64,000 nt of DNA, from assembly GCA_963760225.1 (NCBI GenBank), contig CAVXCD010000001.1:496001-560000 (forward strand), written 5' to 3'. The notes beneath the pieces were generated by a model that saw nothing but the letters and a program-made list of their open reading frames with translations, searched no databases and was not told the origin of the DNA. How positions within the stretch are numbered: the stretch's first letter is position 1; each line of letters begins with the position of its first letter. The DNA is from 13-2-20CM-66-19 sp963760225 (GTDB lineage Bacteria > Pseudomonadota > Gammaproteobacteria > Steroidobacterales > Steroidobacteraceae). Position numbers and translations under genes: made by a program. This document shows positions 33,425 through 42,500 of the stretch, one piece after another.

Positions 33425-34420
33425 TCAGCTTCTGAGCATTTGGTGGAGCACGGCCATCTGCGCCGGCAGGCGGTTGTAGGCTTCGCGCTGCACGATGCTG
33501 CGCGCGCTGTCGAGCACCTCGTCGGCGATGGCGCTGTTGCGTCGCACCGGCAGGCAGTGCATGACGCGGCAGGCGGGGGCGCTCGCGAACCAGTCGTTGC
33601 GCACGCACCAGTCGGTCAGCGCGCCGCGGCGCGCGCGGTCGGCGGCCGCATCCCCGTAACGCTCGGTGGCGCCCCATTCCTTGACGTAGAGCACCTCCGC
33701 ACCGGCGAGCGCCTCGGCGCGCTCGCTGCTCTCGCGCACCGAGCCGCCACTCGCCGCCGCCGCGCGCCGCGCACGCTCCATGATGGGCGGCGGCAGCGCG
33801 AAGCCTTCCGGGCGCAGCACGATCACCTCCATGCCGCGCAGTGCCGCCATGTGCAGCGCCGCCGCCGGCACCGCCAGCGGCAGCGCGCGCGGATGCCAGG
33901 CCCAGCTGAGCACGAAGCGCGCGCCGCGCGGCACCGCCAGATCATCCAGCGTCTTCCAGTCGGCGAGCGCCTGGCAGGGATGGTTGACCGCGGACTCGAG
34001 GTTCACCAGCGGCTTGTCGGTGAGGCCGGCCATGGCGGCGAAGTTGGTCTCGGCGAGATCGGCGGCCAGATCGCGTCCTTCGGCAAAGGCGCGGATGCCG
34101 AGCGCGTCGCAATAGGAGGCGAGCACCGGGATGGCCTCGCGCACGTGCTCGGCGGCGCCGCCGTCCATGACCACGCCGCTGCGCGTCTCGAGCTGCCAGC
34201 TGCCCTGGCCGGGATTGATGACGAACGAGCTGCCGCCGAGGCGCGCCATGGCGGCCTGACACGAGGCCAGCGTGCGCAGCGAGGGGTTGAAGAACAGCAG
34301 GCCGAGGATCTTGCCGCTGAGTGCGTGCGGCTCGGGCTGTTTCTCCAGCCGCCGCGCCAGCTCGAGCAGCGACAGCACCTCCTCGCGGGAGAAGTCGGCG
34401 AGGTCGAGGAAGCGCTTCAC
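33425..34420 (-). CDS. argF': N-acylornithine carbamoyltransferase (ArgF' type, acetyl- or succinyl-ornithine)
   Basis: A 331-residue transcarbamylase of the AOTCase/SOTCase branch rather than classical OTCase. The carbamoyl-phosphate loop is FFNPSLRT (43-50), followed by NHPCQALAD, then SWAWHPRALPLAVPAAAL and HCLPVRRN, which replace the OTCase ornithine-binding motif. At the position of Glu92 of the Xanthomonas N-acetylornithine enzyme (VMDGDTEEH), this protein has Ala90 (VMDGGAAEH). Changing that Glu to Ala, Ser, Pro or Val is known to switch the enzyme to N-succinylornithine, so a succinyl substrate is likely. The GTG at 34420 overlaps the argD stop (GTGA). Confidence 0.88.
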   Translation of the reverse strand: MKRFLDLADFSREEVLSLLELARRLEKQPEPHALSGKILGLLFFNPSLRTLASCQAAMARLGGSSFVINPGQGSWQLETRSGVVMDGGAAEHVREAIPVLASYCDALGIRAFAEGRDLAADLAETNFAAMAGLTDKPLVNLESAVNHPCQALADWKTLDDLAVPRGARFVLSWAWHPRALPLAVPAAALHMAALRGMEVIVLRPEGFALPPPIMERARRAAAASGGSVRESSERAEALAGAEVLYVKEWGATERYGDAAADRARRGALTDWCVRNDWFASAPACRVMHCLPVRRNSAIADEVLDSARSIVQREAYNRLPAQMAVLHQMLRS

Positions 34421-35613
34421 GGCGGCAGGTCCCGCAGCGCATCGTGCAGCATGTCGACGTGCTGTTCCTCGAGGATGAACGGCGGCAGCAGCCGCAGGAT
34501 ATGCGGGTCGCTGGAGGTGCCGGTGAGGATGCAGCACTCGAGCAGCTCCGCCTGGATTTCTCTGGCCGGTCGCGTGGTGCGCAAGCCCACCAGCAGGCCC
34601 GCACCCTGGTAGCCGGTGACCGGGCCCAGCACGCAGGTGCGGCGGATATATGCGCCCATACGTCGCACGCGCTCGAGGAGCCGCTCTTCCTTTATGGCCG
34701 CGAGCACCGCGCTGATCGCCGCGCATGCCATCGGTCCGCCGCCGAAGGTGGTGCCGAGGGATTCGGGCTTGAGCGAGGCGGCAACCAGCGGCGACAGCAT
34801 CAGCGCGGCACAGGGGAAGCCGTTGCCGAGCGCCTTGGCGGTGGTGAGCATGTCCGGGCGCACTTCGTAGAAGTTGGCCGCGAACGGCTCCCCGGTGCGG
34901 CCGACGCCGCACTGCACCTCATCGAATATCAACAGCGCGCCCACCTCGTCACAGCGCGCCCGCAACGCCGCCAGGAACGGCGCACCGAGATCGACCGCGC
35001 CGGCCAGTCCCTGCACCGGCTCGACGATCACGGCCGCGGTGTCCCGGGTGACCTGGGCGGCGATGGCGCCGCTGTCGCCCCGCGGGATGAAGCTCACGTC
35101 GAAGGGTGTGCGGGGAAAGCCGTACCATTTGGCCTGCGCGCCCCAGGTCACGGCGCCGGCTGCGGCGGTGCGTCCGTGAAAGCCGCCCTCGATGGCCGCG
35201 ACGTGCGCGCGGCCGGTCATGCGCAGCGCCAGCCTGAGCGCGTTCTCGTTCGCCTCGGCGCCGCTGTTGACGAAGAACACGCTGGCGAAGGGCAGCTTCG
35301 AGAAGCGTACCAGGCGCCGCGCGGCGCTCGCGCGCACGCGCATCGCCACGGCGTTGCTCTGGAACTGACAGCCTTCCGCCTGGCGGGCGAGAGCTGCGGT
35401 CCAGGCGGGATGGTTGTAGCCCAGGGCCGCGACCGCATGTCCGCCGTACAGATCGAGCACCCGCTCGCCGCGGCTGCTGGTGAGCCAGACGCCCTGCGCC
35501 GAGGCGACCTCCAGCGGGTACTGCGAAAACACCGGAGCCAGGAAATCGTGGGCGCGCACCGCCGCCCGCAGGCCGGTGTCCGAGGTGGTTGCCGCCGATT
35601 TCTTCTTCGCCAT
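34417..35613 (-). CDS. argD: acylornithine aminotransferase (PLP-dependent, class III)
   Basis: A 398-residue class-III aminotransferase. The pyridoxal-phosphate Lys lies in LTTAKALGNGFP, with FDEVQCGVGRTG and the N-terminal GVWLTSSRGERVLDLYGGHAV plus NSGAEANENALRLA. It makes N-acylornithine from the semialdehyde produced by ArgC. The N-terminus has a basic, low-complexity extension (MAKKKSAATTSDTG). It lies between argC and argF', overlapping the latter by four bases. Specificity for acetyl or succinyl derivatives cannot be read from sequence; the family uses both. Confidence 0.92.
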   Translation of the reverse strand: MAKKKSAATTSDTGLRAAVRAHDFLAPVFSQYPLEVASAQGVWLTSSRGERVLDLYGGHAVAALGYNHPAWTAALARQAEGCQFQSNAVAMRVRASAARRLVRFSKLPFASVFFVNSGAEANENALRLALRMTGRAHVAAIEGGFHGRTAAAGAVTWGAQAKWYGFPRTPFDVSFIPRGDSGAIAAQVTRDTAAVIVEPVQGLAGAVDLGAPFLAALRARCDEVGALLIFDEVQCGVGRTGEPFAANFYEVRPDMLTTAKALGNGFPCAALMLSPLVAASLKPESLGTTFGGGPMACAAISAVLAAIKEERLLERVRRMGAYIRRTCVLGPVTGYQGAGLLVGLRTTRPAREIQAELLECCILTGTSSDPHILRLLPPFILEEQHVDMLHDALRDLPP

Positions 35614-35626
35614 CGCGCGCGCCCTT

Positions 35627-36688
35627 CTATGTCCAGCCGGGAGCGGGCGCGGTGAGGCCGCAGCTCTCCGGCAGGTCGAACATGCGGTTCATCCACTGCA
35701 CGGCGCCGCCGGCCGCACCCTTGGTGAGATTGTCGATGGCGCACAGCACCGCCAGCGTGCGCCCGCGCACCACCGCGGAGAGGTGCGCGTAGTTGCTGGC
35801 GACGACATCCTTGACGCGCGGCATCTCGCTCGCGACGCGCACGAACGGCGCATCGGCATAGAACGCCTGCAGCACGGTCAGCAGCTCCTCGGTGTCGAGC
35901 GGGCGCTGCAGCGGCGCCTGCAGCGTCACGTGTATGCCGCGGGCGAACGGGCCCGAGAGCGGCACGAACGCGAACTGCGCCTCGACTCCCGACGCCGCCA
36001 GCGCGCAGGCGGCGACCTCGGGCACGTGGCGGTGCGCGAGCGCACCGTAGCTGTAGACGTCGGCGTGGCGCAGCGGATGGTGCGTGCCCTCGACGGGCTT
36101 GCGTCCGGAGCCGGTGCTGCCGGTGATGCCGCTGACGAACAGCGTAGGAGTGACGAGGCCTTTGGCGAGCAGCGGCACGCTCGCCAGCAGGATCGCGGTG
36201 GCAAAGCAACCCGGGTGGGCAACGTGCGGCGTGCCGAGCTGCGGCAGCTGCTCGGGCAGCGCGCAGGTGAATTGCGCCAGGCGCGCAGGAGCTGCGTGCG
36301 GGTGCAGGTAAACGGACGCATAGGCCTCGCGGCTCGCGTAACGGAAGTCTGCCGAGATGTCCACCACGCGCGGCGCGCAGCCGGCAGCTTCCGCGGCGCT
36401 GAGCAGCCGGTCGAGGAGCGCGGCGGCGACGCCGTGCGGGGCGGCCGAGAACAGCGCCGCGCTGCGCGTTTCGCACAGCACTTTTCGCACCTCGGCCTCG
36501 GAGCTGAAGCGCTCCTTGGGATAGGCGCTCGCCAGGTGCGGGAAGGCGGCGGCGAGCGGCTCACCCGACTGGCTCTCGGACATCACCGCCGCGAGCGTGA
36601 ACTGCGGATGCCCCGCGAGCAGCCGCAGCAGCTCGCCGGCGACGTAGCCGGTGCCGCCGAGCACGACCGCGGGGATGGCCGCGCTCAT
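35627..36688 (-). CDS. argC: N-acetyl-gamma-glutamyl-phosphate reductase
   Basis: A 353-residue NADPH-dependent reductase. The Rossmann motif is LGGTGYVAGELLRLL and the catalytic Cys lies in HPGCFATAILLA; ITGSTGSGRKPVEGTHHPLR and the C-terminal NLTKGAAGGAVQWMN are typical. It reduces N-acylglutamyl phosphate to the semialdehyde. The ATG at 36688 overlaps the stop of the upstream P-loop protein (ATGA). The length and the RKPVEGTHH segment match the longer type-1 ArgC of plants and xanthomonads/Bacteroidetes. Confidence 0.94.
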   Translation of the reverse strand: MSAAIPAVVLGGTGYVAGELLRLLAGHPQFTLAAVMSESQSGEPLAAAFPHLASAYPKERFSSEAEVRKVLCETRSAALFSAAPHGVAAALLDRLLSAAEAAGCAPRVVDISADFRYASREAYASVYLHPHAAPARLAQFTCALPEQLPQLGTPHVAHPGCFATAILLASVPLLAKGLVTPTLFVSGITGSTGSGRKPVEGTHHPLRHADVYSYGALAHRHVPEVAACALAASGVEAQFAFVPLSGPFARGIHVTLQAPLQRPLDTEELLTVLQAFYADAPFVRVASEMPRVKDVVASNYAHLSAVVRGRTLAVLCAIDNLTKGAAGGAVQWMNRMFDLPESCGLTAPAPGWT

Positions 36689-37782
36689 CCGGCCGCCTGG
36701 GCCGGCGCGGCCGCCGGGCGGGCGGCGATGCCGAGCGCCTCGAGCACGCAATCGCCGAGCGCCGCACCATGGCTGAGCGCGTTGCAGGCCGCAACGCCCA
36801 TCTGCGTTCTGATGATCTCCACGCCCACCTGGTTGTCGGTCGCAGGTCCGGTCACGACGCACGGCTCGATGTGGAAGCGCTCGCGCAGCAGCTTCACCCC
36901 GCCCCAGGCGGCGACCGGGTCGTTGGCCGACAGCACCACCGCGCTGAGTGCCGCGCGGATGTCCGGGCACTCGAGGATGGCATCGACACCGTAGGTGCCG
37001 AGGATGCCGTCGCCGAGCTCGAACACCACCACGTCCGGCTTGCCGGCGGCCAGCTCGCTCAGCATGGTGCGCGTGAGCGCCGGGCCGTTGGCGCGCGTGG
37101 TGGTGACCACGCCGAGGTCGGTGAAGATCGCGCTGCGGCGCGCGCCGGCGTCCTCCATGGCGAGGATGTCACGGCGCAGCGACACGCCGGTGGCCTTGAA
37201 GGCGTCCACCGTCAGGCCGCGGTGGCGCATGCGGGCGATCACCGCGCAGGCCGCCGCCGTCTTGCCGGCCTCCATGCAGGTGCCGGCGAGCGCCACCACC
37301 GGCACCCCGCGGGTATCGAGCGCGGCGTTGGCATCGAGCGCCTTGTGGCCGACGCGCGCCGGCACGCCGATGCGCTCGCCGAGATAGGGGAAGTTGAGCG
37401 CCACGCCGAGCACGCGGCAGTCGAACGGCTTGCCCTTGTCCGGGTTGATGGAATCGCACACGCCGAGCACGCCGCCGATGTTGAGCATCTGGATGACATC
37501 CCCGGGCTGCAGCGCCTCGGGCACGTGCCCGGAGTAACCGAACAGCGCGTGGCGATGGCCGAGGGCGCCGGCGACCACGTCGCCCTTGCCGAGCTTCGCC
37601 ATGCGGCCGCTGGTCAGCTCGAGGGTGTTGTAGGTCGACTTGTTGTTGAGCACCTCGACCACCACCACCACGCCTTCCTGGGCGGGGATGTCGGCGGCGA
37701 TGCGCACCTCGTGCGAGAGACTGCACGCCTGAGTCACGGAGGCGAGCTTGTCGACCACCACGCTGCGCATGTTGCTCACCAT
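36685..37782 (-). CDS. BioD/DUF1611-like P-loop protein of unknown function inside the arginine operon
   Basis: A 365-residue protein I cannot name. The N-terminal half (1-165) is beta-rich with VVVVVEVLNNKSTYNTLEL and a GHRHALFGYSGHVPEALQPG stretch. The second half has a modified Walker A, GTCMEAGKTAAACAV (five residues between the glycines, like BioD GTDTEVGKT), a conserved KATGVSLRRD loop where BioD binds substrate, and a Walker-B-like VVFELGDGILGTYG. This suggests an ATP-dependent ligase or kinase of the BioD/CobQ/DUF1611 group. Its ATG overlaps the argG stop (TGATG) and its stop overlaps argC, so it is made with the arginine enzymes. Confidence 0.7.
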   Translation of the reverse strand: MVSNMRSVVVDKLASVTQACSLSHEVRIAADIPAQEGVVVVVEVLNNKSTYNTLELTSGRMAKLGKGDVVAGALGHRHALFGYSGHVPEALQPGDVIQMLNIGGVLGVCDSINPDKGKPFDCRVLGVALNFPYLGERIGVPARVGHKALDANAALDTRGVPVVALAGTCMEAGKTAAACAVIARMRHRGLTVDAFKATGVSLRRDILAMEDAGARRSAIFTDLGVVTTTRANGPALTRTMLSELAAGKPDVVVFELGDGILGTYGVDAILECPDIRAALSAVVLSANDPVAAWGGVKLLRERFHIEPCVVTGPATDNQVGVEIIRTQMGVAACNALSHGAALGDCVLEALGIAARPAAAPAQAAG

Positions 37783-39032
37783 CACTGCGGCTCCGGCGTG
37801 CCGGCGGCGGCGGCGCGCTCGCCGGCGCGCGCGTGGAACACCCCCGGCAGCGCGACCAGGCGCGAGAAGCCGAGCGCATCCGCCGGTGACCATTCCCCGG
37901 CCGACTCGCCGTACACGCCGCGCGAGGCCGCCATGAGCGAGAACGGCGAGTCGACGCCCGCGACGAACACACTGCCGGTCTGCAGCACGAGGTTCACCGT
38001 GCCGGTGACGCGCCGCTGTGAGGAGATGAGCAGCGCCTCGATGTCGCGGCACACCGGATCGAGCAGCTGGCCCTCATGCACCAGGTCGCCGTAGGGTTGC
38101 GCCACCAGGTCCTTGATGCGCTGCTGGCGAGCGGTCAGCACCAGCTTCTCGAGCTCGCGATGCGCGCTGAGCAGCACCTCGGCCGCCGGTGCCTCGAAGG
38201 CGACGCGTCCCTTGGTGCCGATGATGGTGTCGCCCAGGTGGATGCCGCGGCCGATGCCGAACGGCGCGGCGAGCGACTCGAGGGATTCGATGATCGTCAC
38301 CGCGGAAGCCGCGGCGCCGTCGAGCGCCACCGGCCGGCCCTGCTGGAAGGCGAGCACGTGTCGCTGCGGCTTGCGCGGTTCGGCAAAGGCGCCGCGCGTC
38401 AGCAGCCAGGCTTCCTCGGGAATGCTGCCCGCAGAGGTGAGCGTCTCGCGGCCGCCGATGGTGACGCCCCACAGTCCACGGTTGATCGAATACTGCGCGC
38501 CGCTCGGCGGCACCGGCAGGCCGCGCTCGCGCAGGTAGGCGAGCTCCTCGTCACGCTTGAAGGCGCGGTCGCGCACCGGTGCCAGCACCTTCAGGTCGGG
38601 GGCGAGGGTGCGCAGCGCCACCTCGAAGCGCACCTGGTCGTTGCCGGCCGCGGTGCAGCCGTGCGCGACCGTGTCGCAGCCGAGCTCGCGCGCCAGACGC
38701 GCGATGGTCTGCGCCTGCATGACGCGCTCGGCGCCGACGCACAGCGGGTAGAGCTGGCCGCGGCGCACGTTGCCCATGATGAGAAAGCGCAGCACCTGCT
38801 CGAAGTAGGCGTCGCGTGCGTCCACCTGGTGGTGCGCCAGTGCGCCAAGCGCGCGCGAGCGCTCGGCGAGCGCGGCGGCGGCGGACGCATCGATGCCGCC
38901 GGTGTCCACGGTGACGGTGATCACCGGGCGGCCCTGCTCCGCGCGGATCCACGGCACGAGGAACGACGTGTCGAGGCCGCCGGAGTAGGCGAGCACGATC
39001 GGCGTGCCCGCAGGGGTTGCGCTCGCGGCCAT
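37782..39032 (-). CDS. argG: argininosuccinate synthase
   Basis: A 416-residue N-type ATP pyrophosphatase. The nucleotide loop is AYSGGLDTS (15-23), followed by VTVDTGGIDASAAAAL, YPLCVGAERVMQA, HGCTAAGNDQVRFE and GRGIHLGDTIIGTKGRVAFE. It condenses citrulline and aspartate. The shape fits the branch found in Bacteroidetes and Xanthomonadales, with an N-terminal half rich in Ala. It follows argR with only three bases between, and couples to the P-loop protein. Confidence 0.95.
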   Translation of the reverse strand: MAASATPAGTPIVLAYSGGLDTSFLVPWIRAEQGRPVITVTVDTGGIDASAAAALAERSRALGALAHHQVDARDAYFEQVLRFLIMGNVRRGQLYPLCVGAERVMQAQTIARLARELGCDTVAHGCTAAGNDQVRFEVALRTLAPDLKVLAPVRDRAFKRDEELAYLRERGLPVPPSGAQYSINRGLWGVTIGGRETLTSAGSIPEEAWLLTRGAFAEPRKPQRHVLAFQQGRPVALDGAAASAVTIIESLESLAAPFGIGRGIHLGDTIIGTKGRVAFEAPAAEVLLSAHRELEKLVLTARQQRIKDLVAQPYGDLVHEGQLLDPVCRDIEALLISSQRRVTGTVNLVLQTGSVFVAGVDSPFSLMAASRGVYGESAGEWSPADALGFSRLVALPGVFHARAGERAAAAGTPEPQ

Positions 39033-39035
39033 GGC

Positions 39036-39488
39036 CTAGAGGCCGAACAGCGCGCCGAGGCGCGCCACCAGCGCATCCTGCGCACGCTGGTTGGCGGTGG
39101 CGATGAAGATGGTGTCGTCACCGGAGATTGTGCCGGCGACTTCCGGCCACTCGGCCTTGTCGATGGCGACCGCGACGCTTTGCGCAGCGCCGATGGTGGT
39201 GCGCAGCACGGTGATGGCGGGCCCGGCGCGCCGCAGCGCCCGCACGAACTGCGTGAGCGTGCCGAAGTCGCCGTTGGCGCGCGTCACCTCGTCCGGCGGC
39301 AGCACGTAGCGGCCGCTGGCCTTGAGCACACCGAGGTCGCGCAGGTCGCGGCTGATCGAGGACTGCGTCGCCTCGTGGCCGGCGCGCTTCAGCAGCCGCA
39401 CCAGGTCCTGCTGCTTGCCCACCAGGCCCTCGCGCAGGATGCGCACGATCGCTTCGCGCCGCTCCAGCTGTTGCGTGTCGTTCAGCAC
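39036..39488 (-). CDS. argR: arginine repressor ArgR
   Basis: A 150-residue repressor. The winged-helix domain (1-70) has QSSISRDLRDLGVLKASGRYVL, and the hexamerisation/arginine-binding domain (80-150) has the conserved Asp pair in GTISGDDTIFIA. With arginine bound it represses arginine biosynthesis. It is the first gene of the arginine operon and its own upstream region carries two ARG-box-like palindromes, so it likely controls the whole operon including itself. ArgR located inside the biosynthetic operon is uncommon in gammaproteobacteria. Confidence 0.94.
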   Translation of the reverse strand: MLNDTQQLERREAIVRILREGLVGKQQDLVRLLKRAGHEATQSSISRDLRDLGVLKASGRYVLPPDEVTRANGDFGTLTQFVRALRRAGPAITVLRTTIGAAQSVAVAIDKAEWPEVAGTISGDDTIFIATANQRAQDALVARLGALFGL

Positions 39489-39503
39489 GCGGGCACTTCT
39501 ATC

Positions 39504-39549
39504 CGCATAAACATGCGCATAGTGTGCATTTTAATGCACAAGCAGTCAA
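39504..39549 (-). promoter_or_regulatory. paired ARG-box-like operators and promoter of the arginine operon
   Basis: TGTGCATTTTAATGCACA (39523-39540) is an 18-base palindrome apart from its centre. CGCATAAACATGCGCATA (39504-39521), one base away, is a weaker second half-site pair. Paired 18-base operators a few bases apart are the ArgR pattern. TTGACT on the minus strand (39549-39544) is a good -35, placing the first palindrome between -35 and -10, where repressor binding would block polymerase. Confidence 0.65.
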
Positions 39550-39584
39550 GGGCACCGCAGCGCGGACCGCGCCCGGTCGCGCGC

Positions 39585-42500
39585 TTACTTTTCGATCGTG
39601 TACACCAGGTCGGCGCCGCGCGCGGTACCCATTTCGCTGCGGATCGTCCAGTGATCGCCGAGCGTGTAGCGCATCTTGAAGACGTTCAGCTGCTCGGTGA
39701 GGCTCACTCCGTAACTCACGTACAGGCGCGGTGACAGATAGCGGCCGATCACAAACGAGGTCTCGTTGGCGATCGGGTCGGTCTCGAGGCTCACGTCGGG
39801 CAGCCCCACGTTCTTACCGAGCTCCGCGGCGAGCAGCGCCGCCCCCTGGCCGATGGCCGCGTTGCCGCTGTTCTGCGCCGACTGCAGTGAGCCGCCGGCG
39901 AGGATCAGCGACACGATCTGCGCCTGCGGCAGCGGCGGATCGGAGAAGAACGACATGTGCGGCTGCAGCAGCGTGCCGCGCACGTTGACCCCGGCGGTCA
40001 CGTCGGGGAATTGTTTCTGGGCGCGTACGTCGATGCCGGGGTCGTCGATCGCGCCGCCGGTGAAGATCAGCTGCCCGCGCTGGATGTCGAGCTTGCGGGC
40101 GTAGGCGGTGTAGGTGCCCTCGGCCACCGACAGCGTGCCGTTACCGCGGGTGATGGCCTCATAGCCGCTGCGGATGGTGACGTTGCCGGTGAGGCGCGCG
40201 GTGAGCCCCATGGCGTCGACGTTGACGTGATCGCCCAGCACCAGCGTGATGGTGCTGACCACCTCGAAGCGCTCGGCGGGGTTTTCCGGCTCGGCGCCGA
40301 CGATCACCTCGTCCGCGGATGCGCGCACCGCGTTGGTGATGTCCTTGGGCTGGATCTTCGCGTACGGCACCGTCACCTTGCCGCTCACCTCGATCCTGTG
40401 GCCGTCGACCGCGAAGTCCAGATCCGGCGAGGCGTCGATCTGCGCTTCCGGCACGTTGGCGACGCGCAGGTTGGTGCCCTGCAGGTGAAACTTGCCGTAC
40501 GGCAGCAGCCGGCGCCATTCGAGATGCCCGCTGGCCGACACCGCGCCGGCGCCGGCGTGCGCGCTGCCGGTGAAGTCGATGCCGCTGTCGCCGATGCGCG
40601 CCTGCAGGCCGATCTCGCGCAGACTCAGGTTCACCTGGTAGAGGTCGATCTCGCCGTTGGTCACCTTGACCACGCCGCTCAAGGTCGGTGCGCCGAGCGT
40701 GCCGGTGGCGCTGAGGTCGACGCCCAGCCCCCCTGCGGCGCGATCGATGTCCGGTACATACAGCGAGACGATGCCGAGCTCCGCGGTATGCGCATGCAGC
40801 TCGGCAGTGAGCGGCATGTCCTGCCACGCCGCGGCGCTGCGCTGGATGTGCAGCTGCCCGTGGATCGTACCGACGCCGGTGTCGCCGATATCGGCCTGGG
40901 CGCTGATCAGCGCAGGGGTGGCGACCGCGGTGATCGTGCCCGAGCCGAAGCGGGTGTGCTCGATCTTGTGATTGGCGACCTTGTGGTCGATCTGCGCATC
41001 GGTGAGCTGCGCCCGCAGCGTCCCCTGCACGACCGTGTTCGCGCCCCCCGAGAAGCGCGCCAGCGCTGTGACCGTGCCGAGATATTCGACCGCGGGAGTC
41101 ATGCCCGTGGTGAGCGTGTTGAGCGGCATCTGGTTGGCCATCAGGGTGCCCGACCAGGCCGCGGGCGCCCAATCCCCGTCGGCGCAGATGCTGCCCGGCG
41201 TGCCGACCACGCACAGCCACTCGACGCGCGCGTGCGTGGGGGACAGGGTCAGCTCGACGGGGCGCTCGAGTGTCAGGTTCAGTTGCCCGCCGCCGGCGAT
41301 GTTGAGCGTACCCAGGCGGCCGTTGAAGAGGCCGTGCTGGTAGGCGCCGCTCGCCTGGGCGCGCACCGTGAGCCCGGTCATGCTCGCCGCGGCGTGCAGC
41401 TGGTAAGCGGCGGGCGGCCCGCTCAGGGTCAGCGCGAGGCTGTCCACGGTGCGGCCGCCATAGCTCAGCTGGCGCAGCCGCACATCGACCTTCGACTCCT
41501 GCGCGGCGGAGCCGGGATTGAAGTTGATGTCCGCATCGAGCGCGCCGACCTTCACCCCCTGGTACTCGAAGCCGCTGCCGTGAGCGACCGCCATGACCAC
41601 CGGGTCCGCGAGCGTGCCGTGCAGCGAGCCGGAGGTCTTCAGCTCGCCGCGCGCGCCGGGAGCGAGCAGGCTCAGGTCGTGCGTGGCCACGGCGAAGCGC
41701 ACATCCACCTGCTGGTCCACCCGCCCGTCGAGCGCGAGGCTCGCCGTGCCGAGCCCAACGCGCACGTTGCTGAAGCTCCAGGCCGCACCCGAGTGCGTCA
41801 CGGTGCCCGAGCCGCTCGCGGCCACCCCGCGCAGCTTGCCGCTCAGGTTGCTGAAGCCGACGCTCAGCTCGCCGCGGGGCGAAAAGCCGCGGCCGTCAGC
41901 CGTGAAAGCGAAGCCGATGCTGCCCGGCAGATCCTCGCGCAGCGCGCCCGGGTTGATGCCGGTGACGCGGCCGGCGAGCGTCCAGGTCTCGAGCGGGGAC
42001 CACACCACGTGGCCGGTGACGCTGGCGTGCCCGCCGTACAGGTCGAGCTCGGCGGGATCGAAGCTGAAGCTGTTCTTGTCCAGCGTGCCACTGAGCTCGA
42101 CGGGCATCACCGGCAGCTGCGCCGCCTGTCCGCTGCCGCGCAGGTGCACCGCGTAGGGCAGCACGCCGGTAAGGGTGAAGGAGCCTGCCGTGCTTTTCAC
42201 CGCGACGTCGCGCCCGGTGAGCGGCCAGCGAAAGTCATTCCAGCTGCCGCTCAGGTCGAGCCGCGGTCCGTGGTCGACGATGGCGATCGTGCCGGAGCCG
42301 CTGGCGCGCGCTCCGGAGGAGCGGTGACGCACCTGCATCTGGCGCGCGGTGAGCACGTGCGCCGCGTAGCTGCCGGCGAACTGCACGTCGAACATCCCGG
42401 CGGCGAGACCTGCGGGGTTGAGCGGCCCGTGTGCCTGAAAGCCGTGCTCATCACCCGTCCCGCTCAGCGTGCCGCTGATGTGCCCGAGCGGACTGCCGAT

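Noticed and set aside
32588..34612. 674-codon plus-strand frame opposite argB/argF'
   Set aside because: Shadow of two certain genes; no start site or conserved domain.
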